From Azospirillum oryzae (GTDB lineage Bacteria > Pseudomonadota > Alphaproteobacteria > Azospirillales > Azospirillaceae), in the NCBI RefSeq assembly GCF_900177515.1, contig NZ_FXAK01000007.1, positions 124,001 to 188,000 of the forward strand: 64,000 nt of DNA, read 5' to 3'. Shown in pieces: positions 19,784 to 26,920 of the stretch (position 1 is the stretch's first letter; each line of letters starts with the position of its first letter). The notes beneath the pieces were generated by a model. That model did no database searches. It was given only the letters and a program-made list of their open reading frames with translations, and had not been told where the DNA came from. The translations under genes and the position numbers were made by a program.

Positions 19784-20134
19784 CTAACCTGCCGCACCTT
19801 GGCCCGCCGTGGCGTCCAGCGCCGCGGAGGACGGCGGGACGGGCGTGCGGGCCCGTTCACGGCGCGGCAACTGGGCGATCCGGTGCAGATCGGTCACCCA
19901 GGGCGAGGGGTAGCTGTCGGTGCCGAAGACCCAGACGGCATCGACGGCGCCATCCGGCTTGCGCAGCAGCACGCGGGCGTCATGCCCGTCCTTTCCGGCC
20001 TGGTTGGCGGCCTGAACCGCGGCGATGAGGGCGCCGGCCTGTCCGTTGACGAAGGGGCCATAGCGCTCCCCCTCGAACCGGATGAACCAGCCGTCCGTCC
20101 GGCACGACACGATGTAATGGGCTGAAAGACTCAT
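19784..20134 (-). CDS. DUF2188-like hypothetical protein
   Basis: 116 residues. The first 80 (MSLSAHYIV...WFIRFEGERYGPF, then a helix rich in Ala/Gln and VLLRKPDGAVDAVWVFGTD) resemble the small DUF2188 fold, which pairs a W-x-V strand with a Q/A helix and a dG-turn strand. The C-terminal 30 residues are Pro/Arg/Ala-rich and look disordered. The start lies four bases after the stop of the next upstream gene, so the two are probably one operon. The function is unknown. Confidence 0.55.
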   Translation of the reverse strand: MSLSAHYIVSCRTDGWFIRFEGERYGPFVNGQAGALIAAVQAANQAGKDGHDARVLLRKPDGAVDAVWVFGTDSYPSPWVTDLHRIAQLPRRERARTPVPPSSAALDATAGQGAAG

Positions 20135-20138
20135 GAGG

Positions 20139-20381
20139 TCACTGCTCCTTGAAGGCGGTCGCGCCGGCGGCACGGGCCATGGTGAGGCGGGTCAGCACGG
20201 CGCCCCGCGGCAGCCCGGCATGGCCCGGCGGCGGAAAGGTCGGCGGAAGGCGGCCGGCTTCCAGCGTGGCGTGAGGCAGCGGATGCCAGCGGCGCTCGGC
20301 ATTGGTCCAGCGCAGCTGCTCGCGCAGCAGATCGGCGCCATGGGGGCATTGCCCCTCGATGGAGTGGAGCGGGGATGTCAT
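20139..20381 (-). CDS. Hypothetical protein, 80 residues
   Basis: A small Pro/Leu/Arg-rich protein with no motif I recognise. The main support is its position: its stop lies four bases before the start of the 19784-20134 gene. The ribosome binding site is weak, and a longer in-frame start at 20555 is possible but would add a Ser/Arg-rich extension. Confidence 0.4.
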   Translation of the reverse strand: MTSPLHSIEGQCPHGADLLREQLRWTNAERRWHPLPHATLEAGRLPPTFPPPGHAGLPRGAVLTRLTMARAAGATAFKEQ

Positions 20382-20893
20382 GGCCGTTCGACCGGCCGTA
20401 ATGTCAGAAAAAAGAAGGCAAGGCTTGTCCCGGCGTCCATGGGGGCTCTCCGACAGTATTCTCCGACGATGGCCGGTTGATCGGCAGGATCGGTGGTCAT
20501 GCCGTCCGGATGGAGTCACGCCAGAAAAACGCTTCGGATGCAGGATCCTCGGCAACGAGGAAACAAGTCTGGAGTGACTTCGTTAAATTCTAAATGGTGA
20601 TCTGTTGGGAGGTTTGCAATGAATATTCTAAACAAATCGTGATCGTCCGGATGATCAGACTCGAAATCAAAGATTATTTTTCCGGTAATCTTAGGAGGAT
20701 CATTGTCTGGTTTTGTTGAGATTCATCGTCGGCCTGAAGGCTTGCCGACCTGAGGCGTCACGGCACGGCGTGTGGCCGCGTTCGGCACGGTGGCACTTAT
20801 TCAATACCCGAGGCGCTGAGCCTCACGTCGCGGACGGGGACGCCCCCGTCCGCGACATAGGGGGCTGCCGGGGTCTGGACGCACTTGGGCTGG
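20382..20893. other. Intergenic region with a strong hairpin at 20827-20856
   Basis: 512 bases without a supported gene. Bases 20575-20720 are AT-rich and hold only a possible seven-codon frame behind a GGGAGG. A hairpin with perfect 13-bp arms (GTCGCGGACGGGG and its reverse complement, loop ACGC) lies 37 bases past the last gene of the minus-strand oxidase operon. It lacks a T-run, so it is at best a Rho-assisted or stabilising terminator. Confidence 0.5.
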
Positions 20894-21085
20894 TTAGCCC
20901 CTGGGCGCCTTCCGCCCGACGGCGACCAGCACTCCGGCGAGCATCAGGAAGAGAACCGCGCCGCCGCCCCAGACCCGGACGTAGCCGGGCATTCCAAGAC
21001 TGGGGACCAGGGCGTAGACGGCGGCGAGCACCGCCCACACGGCGGCGATGACGACAACGAGCCAAAGCTCTTCGTTCAGTTTCAT
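20894..21085 (-). CDS. Small two-helix membrane protein of the oxidase operon
   Basis: 63 residues: a short MKLNEELW start, two hydrophobic helices (VVVIAAVWAVLAAVYALVP and GGAVLFLMLAGVLVAVG) and a basic tail. It lies 16 bases downstream of the oxidase subunit I-like gene on the same strand. Position and size suggest a small accessory subunit, like subunit IIa of ba3 oxidases, but there is no sequence motif to prove this. Confidence 0.6.
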   Translation of the reverse strand: MKLNEELWLVVVIAAVWAVLAAVYALVPSLGMPGYVRVWGGGAVLFLMLAGVLVAVGRKAPRG

Positions 21086-21101
21086 GGCGGGTCTCCTGCG
21101 C

Positions 21102-22793
21102 TCAATGGCCGTGCCCGCCGCCGATGGCGATGATCGGCAGCGACTGGATCAGCTGGAACGCGACGATGGTGAAGACGTACATGGCGGCGACCAGCGCCGC
21201 GACCGACAGCGGCCCGGTCCAGGCCGGGGCGGCGCCGACGCCGCGCGACCCGGTCCGCCAGTCGACCACCGGCGCCTGTTGGAGGGACGGGCGCAGCGAC
21301 AGCAGGGTGCGGACGACGCCGTAGACGCTGACCGAGAGGGCGATGGCGAAGACGGTGGCGCCGACGCCGACCAGGGCCATCAGCACCGGCCATGCGGCCG
21401 GGGCCATGCCGCCATAGCTGACGTCGAAAGCCCGGCGGGGCACGCCCATGACTCCGGCGGTGATGCCCGCCGCGCCGAAGATCAGCAGGCCGATGGTCAC
21501 GATGGCCGGCATGCGCCGCAGCAACTCCGGGCGCCACAGGCTGCCTCCGCCAAGCGCCGGCAGGATCACCATCAGTGCCGCCAGGAAGGTCTGGGTCAGC
21601 ACGCCGACCGCGAAGAAGTGGAAATAGCCGGGCACGAAGAAGGTGTCCGACAACATCGGCGCCAGCTTCTCCTGGATCAGGACGAAGGCGAAGGTGATGC
21701 CGAGCATCATGTTCACCACCGCCCACCCCATGTTCGCCATCGCCGGGTTGCGCCAGGGCAGGCCCCGCATCCAGCCGAAGAAGCCGGTGGCGCCACGCGC
21801 CCGGGCGCTCGCCTCCAGCGAGGAGGCGATGATTGCAAAGGCCGCCAGGGTCGGCACGGAGACGAACAGCGACAGCAGCGAGCCGACGACCCGGACGCTC
21901 TCCGACAGGTTCGGCTCCAGGAACATGTGGTAGAGGCTGGTCGGCGGAACGAAGACCAGATAGGCGGCAAAGACGATCTTCGACAGGCGGGCGCCGTGGA
22001 TGGACGTCACCCCGGTCAGGTGCTCGCTCAGCACGTACCACACCAGCACGGTGGCCATCAGCGGCAGGTAATGCAGGTTGTGGAACAGGATGTGCCATTC
22101 GGTGCCGTGGTCGGCCGGGAACGGTCCCGTGCCGAGCGCCCACAGCAGGCCGGGAAGAAAGGCGTTGGTGGCTGCGATGGCGCTGACCACCAGGAAGCCG
22201 GCCCAGGCGAACAGGGCGAAGCCGATGGAGGTGAACTCGCTGGCCTCACCGCGCAGCCGGGGCTGGAGCACGGTGGCGATGCCGCTGAGGGCGGACGCCG
22301 TGAGGCCGGCAGACAGCAGCAGGTAGCCGAGCGCGAAGACCCCGACGGAGCGCGGGTCGTCGGCGGCAAGCTCGGGGCTGCCGTCATAGAGCAGCGGCGT
22401 GCCGGTGGCGGAGATCCACTCGCTGACGCCGAAGCCCGCCAGCATCAGTGCGGCGCCGAGCCACGCCAGCGGGCGCAGGGCGAGGCCACGGCCATTCTCC
22501 GCCGCCGCCAGCACCAGCAGCAGCGCTGCCTGGATCAGGTAGAGCCAGTAGAAGAACACGGACACGCCGTGCAGGGTCAGGAGGCGGTAGGCGTCATCCG
22601 GGAAGAAGGTGAGCGCCCCGGCGCGGGCGAGCGCGGTCACGAAGCCGCCAAACAGGCCGAGCACGAGCGCCAGCAGAGCGGCGCCGAACAGCAGCGTGAG
22701 GAGGGCTTTGTCGGTACCCGGCAGTGCGGCGACCCGAGCCGTGAGGCGCGAGCGCGATCCCACCGGGGCGACGGAGGTCGAAATACTGTCCAT
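21102..22793 (-). CDS. Divergent ba3-type heme-copper oxidase subunit I homolog
   Basis: 563 residues, about 13 membrane helices. Alignment by eye to Thermus ba3 subunit I is continuous over helices VI-X (for example GFFGWMRGLPWRNPA). Low-spin heme ligands are kept: His75 in TLHG and His392. The CuB/crosslink segment reads H238-N-L-H-Y242, keeping the His and Tyr. However, the usual HH pair is Tyr288-His289 (SLYHMF), and the proximal high-spin heme His in PGHFH is Tyr390 (PGYFHFF). Both changes are clear in the DNA (codons at 21930-21932 and 21624-21626). Normal O2 reduction is therefore doubtful. It sits between a CuA subunit II gene and a small membrane protein gene. Confidence 0.8.
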   Translation of the reverse strand: MDSISTSVAPVGSRSRLTARVAALPGTDKALLTLLFGAALLALVLGLFGGFVTALARAGALTFFPDDAYRLLTLHGVSVFFYWLYLIQAALLLVLAAAENGRGLALRPLAWLGAALMLAGFGVSEWISATGTPLLYDGSPELAADDPRSVGVFALGYLLLSAGLTASALSGIATVLQPRLRGEASEFTSIGFALFAWAGFLVVSAIAATNAFLPGLLWALGTGPFPADHGTEWHILFHNLHYLPLMATVLVWYVLSEHLTGVTSIHGARLSKIVFAAYLVFVPPTSLYHMFLEPNLSESVRVVGSLLSLFVSVPTLAAFAIIASSLEASARARGATGFFGWMRGLPWRNPAMANMGWAVVNMMLGITFAFVLIQEKLAPMLSDTFFVPGYFHFFAVGVLTQTFLAALMVILPALGGGSLWRPELLRRMPAIVTIGLLIFGAAGITAGVMGVPRRAFDVSYGGMAPAAWPVLMALVGVGATVFAIALSVSVYGVVRTLLSLRPSLQQAPVVDWRTGSRGVGAAPAWTGPLSVAALVAAMYVFTIVAFQLIQSLPIIAIGGGHGH

Positions 22794-22810
22794 GGTGGAG
22801 TCTCCCCGGC

Positions 22811-23482
22811 TCAGCCGACGACGATGCGGCCGTGCATGGCGTCATGCGCCTGGCCGCAATAGACGGTGCAGTACACGAGGTGCTCGCCCGGCTTGGTGAA
22901 GGTGATCGTCTGCTCGGTCACGACGTTCGGCCGCAGGCGGATGATGCGGCTGGCAGCCCCCAACTGGATCGACGCGCCATGCGTGATGTCGTCCGCCATC
23001 ATGCGGAACCGGTACGGCACGCCTGCCTTGAGCCGGAGGACGTCCGGGCTGTAGGCGAATTTCTGTGCCATCAGATAGACGTCGACCGGCTCGACGGACG
23101 CCATCTCCGCACCGTGGCCGTGGCCGGCATCGGCATGACCATGGCCGCCGTGTGCGTCGCCGCCATGGGCGTCCGCATCGGCGTGTGGATTCACGCTGCC
23201 ATCCTTCTGCGCGTATTTCTGGACGAAGAAGTCATGCTCGAAGCGGAACTCCTCGGGCGCCATGCCCGCGGCCGCGCCGTGGCCGCCTGTTTCTGCGGGG
23301 ATCTCCGCGGTGCCATGCCCATCGTGGCTGCCGTGTGCGTCGGCTTTTGGGGACGCGTCCTTGCGGCCGCCGAAGGGAAGCGGGGCAGCGCCATAGGCTG
23401 CCCAGGCGCCGTACAGGGAGACGGCGCTGAAGCCCAACGCGGCGATGAAGCCGCGACGGGTCGTGACATGCCTCTCGGACAT
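22811..23482 (-). CDS. Cytochrome c oxidase subunit II-like CuA protein with His-rich linker
   Basis: 223 residues. A twin-arginine motif (TTRRGFIAALGF) precedes a hydrophobic segment, so it may be Tat-exported and anchored. Two His-rich stretches follow (about residues 45-70 and 100-128, with many HG and HGH repeats), which are not normal parts of subunit II. The C-terminal cupredoxin domain keeps the complete CuA site: DDITHG, then CTVYCGQAHDAMHG (C-x3-C-x3-H-x2-M). It precedes the divergent subunit I by 17 bases. The start at 23482 has AGAGGA upstream. Confidence 0.8.
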   Translation of the reverse strand: MSERHVTTRRGFIAALGFSAVSLYGAWAAYGAAPLPFGGRKDASPKADAHGSHDGHGTAEIPAETGGHGAAAGMAPEEFRFEHDFFVQKYAQKDGSVNPHADADAHGGDAHGGHGHADAGHGHGAEMASVEPVDVYLMAQKFAYSPDVLRLKAGVPYRFRMMADDITHGASIQLGAASRIIRLRPNVVTEQTITFTKPGEHLVYCTVYCGQAHDAMHGRIVVG

Positions 23483-23584
23483 GATGAGAGTCCTCTGATC
23501 GCGTGGTCGGAATCGCTCGCGCACGCCGCCGGTCAGGCGGCGCATGGCCGGGCGTCCGACACAGGCGTCAGGGCGCGCGGCCGA

Positions 23585-23938
23585 TCAGAGGCTGGTCTTC
23601 GGAGGGGGCGTGTCCGGCGTGATGTCCCGGGCGCTCGGGACGAAGCCGGCCTGCGGGTGCCAGGACGTTTCGACCATGGTCACCGGGATGCTGAGGCTGT
23701 GCCGCGCCGGAGCCTCGGCCGCCGGGCAGCAGGTCGCCGCGACGGCGAGGGCGGCCTTGTGGTGATCGCTCTGGGATGGTGCAGAGGGCGGCGGGGCGTG
23801 ATGGGAGCCGTGATGGCCCATCGAGCCGGCCGGCATGTCCACATGCGCCCCCACATTCGCCATGGCTCCGCCCGCCGCGCCCATCAGGAGCGCGAAGCCG
23901 AACGCCAGAATGGCGAAGATGTGGCCCAACCGCTTCAT
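23585..23938 (-). CDS. Small secreted His/Cys-containing protein
   Basis: 117 residues with a signal peptide (HIFAILAFGFALLMGAAGGAMA). The mature part begins with a His/Met-rich stretch (HVDMPAGSMGHHGSHHA) and later has a CCPAAEAP motif, then a Pro/Thr-rich tail. No family is recognised. His, Met and CC pairs suggest periplasmic copper binding, in line with the neighbours. It lies 102 bases upstream of the subunit II gene on the same strand and could head that operon. It is divergent from the 24290 gene across a shared 351-base region. Confidence 0.6.
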   Translation of the reverse strand: MKRLGHIFAILAFGFALLMGAAGGAMANVGAHVDMPAGSMGHHGSHHAPPPSAPSQSDHHKAALAVAATCCPAAEAPARHSLSIPVTMVETSWHPQAGFVPSARDITPDTPPPKTSL

Positions 23939-24070
23939 GCCAGCCGTCGCTTTGAACGACCCGGATCCGTCCGGGCCGGCACAACCATAGTCTCCCGCAT
24001 GTGTGCGGGCATTGATGTCCGTCAACCGGCATCGTCGATCGACTGCCGTTGACGTCGCGCGTTTTTCGTA

Positions 24071-24101
24071 TTGACCCTCCCACCGCTGGAGGGTTGATGC
24101 T
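24071..24101 (+). promoter_or_regulatory. CueR-like (MerR family) copper operator/promoter
   Basis: TTGACC as -35, a 19-base spacer and GATGCT as -10. The spacer region contains the dyad ACCCTCC-N7-GGAGGGT, the same geometry as the E. coli copA operator ACCTTCC-N7-GGAAGGT. A 19-base spacer is the hallmark of MerR-type activated promoters. It points to the + strand copper genes beginning at 24290. The rest of 23939-24289 shows no gene. Confidence 0.7.
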
Positions 24102-24289
24102 TGCTTTACTGCCTGGATTGGTGATGGAAGCGGAGTGACCTTCCGCCGCACTTTTCCGGGACCCTGACAGGGGCGGTCGTCGAGACGATCGTGCTGTTGC
24201 AGGGACAAGGGAATGGTATTACCTTTGGCAGAGGGGCCGGTGGGCACAGCTAAGGTGCCGTCCGATCTCGGACAAGGAAGGCAATCGCC

Positions 24290-24679
24290 ATGTGGCGTGG
24301 GACGTGGTCGACGGTGAGGAGGGTGGTGGTGAGCCTGCTGATGCTGGCCACGCTGCTCGTCTATGCCGTGCCGAGCCACGCCAGTCTGCTGCCTCACCAG
24401 CATTCGCCGGCGCCTCATGAGCACGGCTTGGTCGACACGCACGACGATGGTGTCGCTGGCGTGGCAGACCATGAGCACAAGCAGGACCCCTGCAAGGATC
24501 TTGGTGTGCTCGGCGACGATGCCTGCTGCAGCGTCGCCCAATGCGCGACCATGCATGGCGGCCTCCCCGCCGATGCCATTGCGGCCTTCATTCCGGCCCT
24601 CGACCGGGCAGACCATCTGCTTGCCCTGGCCACGCCCGAAGGCATCGGCAGCGACCCGGCACTCCGTCCCCCTCTCTGA
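24290..24679 (+). CDS. Secreted His/Cys-rich protein, first gene of the copper efflux unit
   Basis: 129 residues. A signal peptide (VVVSLLMLATLLVYAVPSHA) is followed by many His residues (LLPHQHSPAPHEHG, DHEHKQD) and a CCSVAQCATMHGG motif. It has no recognised family, but its pattern mirrors the divergent 23585-23938 protein (CC pair plus His/Met clusters), so both may be periplasmic copper-binding proteins. AAGGAAGG lies just before the ATG. It lies 188 bases downstream of the CueR-like site. Confidence 0.65.
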   Translation: MWRGTWSTVRRVVVSLLMLATLLVYAVPSHASLLPHQHSPAPHEHGLVDTHDDGVAGVADHEHKQDPCKDLGVLGDDACCSVAQCATMHGGLPADAIAAFIPALDRADHLLALATPEGIGSDPALRPPL

Positions 24680-24833
24680 TCCTCTGACGCCACGAGTCTG
24701 TCCGCGCCCAGCTTGAGCTTCGGCTCAGCGAAGGACGTCGCCGGATGTCGTGCGCGCGGCCTTTGTGTCCCCGGCGCTCCCGCATGGAGTCCGGCCGGGA
24801 TGGCTCGAACCAGATGATCAGACGGAGGACGCC

Positions 24834-25517
24834 ATGTCGTCTTTCACCCGCACACTGCTCCCGGCCTTTGCGCTCGTCGCCATGATGTCGGCTGCCCAGG
24901 CCCAGACCGCCACCACTCCGGACCAGGGTCAGGACCACCAGGTCCACCACCCGAACGGCGCCACCACCACCCAGGACCAGCCCACTGTGGCCCCGGTGCA
25001 GCCCGGTACCCAAGCCCAGGGAGGTCCGCCCAGCGCGAACCGGCCCGGCATGATGATGGGCGGCATGATGGGCCAGCAGAGTGGCCAATCCAGCATGATG
25101 GGGCCGGGCATGATGGAGCAGATGATGCCCATGATGCGCCAGATGATGATGGGTCAGCAGGGTGGCATGGGCGCCATGGGCGCCATGGGCCTGCCGTTCG
25201 AGCACGTCGAGGGCCGCATCGCCTTCCTGAAGGCGGAGCTCAGGATCACCGATGCCCAGGCGCCGCAGTGGAATGCCTTCGCCGACACCCTGCGGTCGAA
25301 CGCCAAGGCCCATCAGGCCATGCACGAGCAGATGACCAAGGGCGGCCTGCCGTCCGCGTGGCCGGAGCGGCTGGCCGCTCAGCAGAAGGTCCTGGCGACC
25401 CGGCTCGACGCCGCCAAAGCGCTCGAGGCCGCCGCCAAGCCGCTCTACGCCGCGCTGAGCGACGACCAGAAGAAGGTCGCCGACCAGCTGTTCGCCGGCC
25501 CGATGGGCATGATGTGA
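24834..25517 (+). CDS. Spy/CpxP (LTXXQ)-family periplasmic protein
   Basis: 227 residues. A signal peptide (ending AAQAQ) is followed by a low-complexity region rich in His, Gln, Met and Gly with repeated GMM/MMG blocks. The C-terminal helical domain (about residues 120-220; VEGRIAFLKAELRITDAQAPQWNAFAD and later LSDDQKKVADQLF) carries LTxxQ-like motifs. Spy-type proteins are ATP-independent periplasmic chaperones induced by copper and envelope stress. The Met-rich segment may bind Cu(I). ACGGAGGAC precedes the start. Confidence 0.75.
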   Translation: MSSFTRTLLPAFALVAMMSAAQAQTATTPDQGQDHQVHHPNGATTTQDQPTVAPVQPGTQAQGGPPSANRPGMMMGGMMGQQSGQSSMMGPGMMEQMMPMMRQMMMGQQGGMGAMGAMGLPFEHVEGRIAFLKAELRITDAQAPQWNAFADTLRSNAKAHQAMHEQMTKGGLPSAWPERLAAQQKVLATRLDAAKALEAAAKPLYAALSDDQKKVADQLFAGPMGMM

Positions 25518-25527
25518 GGAGGCGGCC

Positions 25528-25713
25528 ATGACGCACGAGGCCCCGGGATACGGACTGTGGATGCCGGTCATTTTCAACCTCCAGGAGAGTGCTGCCCTCC
25601 GCGTCTTCGGCATCGCCTACGAGCGGTATGCCGCCGTCACGCCGGGATGGGTCCCGCAGCCTGCCGGACATGGGCCGAACCGCCCCAAGGTAGGAGGGTC
25701 GTTTGGTGCGTGA
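25528..25713 (+). CDS. Short protein, possibly a decayed membrane methyltransferase start
   Basis: 61 residues behind a strong GAGGAGG. The first 15 residues (MTHEAPGYGLWMPVI) recall the N-terminus of small isoprenylcysteine methyltransferase-family proteins often found in RND efflux loci. The rest does not match and no transmembrane segment remains. It may be a remnant rather than a functional protein. It overlaps the start of the TolC-family gene. Confidence 0.4.
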   Translation: MTHEAPGYGLWMPVIFNLQESAALRVFGIAYERYAAVTPGWVPQPAGHGPNRPKVGGSFGA

Positions 25714-26920
25714 GTTCGGCTCCAAGCGTATGACGCAGGCGGCGGCGGCGGCAGTTGCCGTCTGCCTGCTGGCACTTCCGGCCGGGGCGCAGACCCTGCG
25801 CGATGCCGTGGAGGGGGCGTGGCGGCTCAATCCTGAGATCCGGTCGCTGGAGGCCAAGCGGGGGCAAGCGGTGGCCCAACGCGGCGCCGGGGAGTCGCTG
25901 GTGCCGTCCGCTCCGGCCGTCACCCTGCGGCACATCACCGATGTGGTGGGCCGCAATGTCGGGCGGCGCGAGTATGAGGCCGAAGTCGGCGTCCCGCTCT
26001 GGCTGCCCGGCCAGGGCACGGCGACCGTCCGCGCCGCCGACGCGCTGCTGGCGCGCACCGACGCGGAGATCGCGGCGCGCCAACTGGCCGTCGCCGGAGA
26101 GGTCCGGACGGCACTGTGGCAGATCGCGCTCCTTGAGCGGCGTGTCGAACTCGCCCGTCAGCGCCTCGCGGTGGCGCGCCGTCTTGAGGCCGACACGAAG
26201 CGCAGCTCCAAAGCCGGGGAAACCTCCGAGGCCGACCACCAGCTGGCGCGCGGGGAGGCCCTCGCCGTGGCCGCGGAGGTCCGGGACGAGGAGTTGACCC
26301 TGGAGGAGGCCCGGCAGGCGTTCCGCACGCTGACCGGCGCCACGGTCCCGAAAGCCACGCCCGAGCCGCTGATCGGCGAGCAGCCGCTCGACCGGCACCC
26401 GGTGCTTCAGGCGGCTCGCCTGGGCGTCCGGTCGGCCCAGGCGCAGAGGCAGCTGGTCGATCTCACCACCCGCGATAGCCCGGAGGTCGGCGTTCTGGCC
26501 CGCAAGGAGCGGGATGGTCGTGGGGAGCGCTTCGACACCATCCTCGGCCTGTCGGTGCGCATCCCGTTCTCGGTGGACGCGGTCAATGCCCCCAAGCGCG
26601 CCGAGGCAGCCACCGAGGTGGTCCGCAGCGAAGCCGAGCAGGCGAACGCGGAGCGCACCATCGAGACCGAAATCCGGCAGGCCCGCCTGGCCCATCAGGC
26701 CGCCACCGAACGCCTTTCCATCGCCCGCGACCGCGCCGCCGCGCTCAAGGGGCGCCTGTCCATCGTCGAGCGGGCGAGAAAAGGCGGCGAGATCAGCCTC
26801 GTCGAGTTCGTGCGGGCCCAGGAGGCGGCTTTCGAAGCCGACCTCGCCCGTGCCACTGCCGAAATCCAGGTCGGCGCCGCGCGCGCCCGTTTGAACCAGT
26901 CTCTCGGAGTTCTTCCATGA
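25706..26920 (+). CDS. CusC/CzcC-like outer membrane efflux channel (TolC family)
   Basis: About 404 residues. A signal peptide ending PAGAQT is followed by the duplicated outer membrane efflux protein domain, with long helices rich in Ala, Glu and Arg (LAVAGEVRTALWQIALLERRVELARQRL). This trimeric channel would pair with the adaptor and RND pump encoded next. I favour the GTG at 25706, seven bases after GGAGGG; a TTG three bases earlier is possible. It overlaps the next gene's ATG by four bases. Confidence 0.82.
   Translation: MREFGSKRMTQAAAAAVAVCLLALPAGAQTLRDAVEGAWRLNPEIRSLEAKRGQAVAQRGAGESLVPSAPAVTLRHITDVVGRNVGRREYEAEVGVPLWLPGQGTATVRAADALLARTDAEIAARQLAVAGEVRTALWQIALLERRVELARQRLAVARRLEADTKRSSKAGETSEADHQLARGEALAVAAEVRDEELTLEEARQAFRTLTGATVPKATPEPLIGEQPLDRHPVLQAARLGVRSAQAQRQLVDLTTRDSPEVGVLARKERDGRGERFDTILGLSVRIPFSVDAVNAPKRAEAATEVVRSEAEQANAERTIETEIRQARLAHQAATERLSIARDRAAALKGRLSIVERARKGGEISLVEFVRAQEAAFEADLARATAEIQVGAARARLNQSLGVLP

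Noticed and set aside
21048..22862. Open + strand frame of 604 codons opposite the oxidase subunit I-like gene
   Set aside because: Composition is repetitive Gln/Arg/Gly/Asp with no domain; the minus strand encodes an obvious membrane protein.
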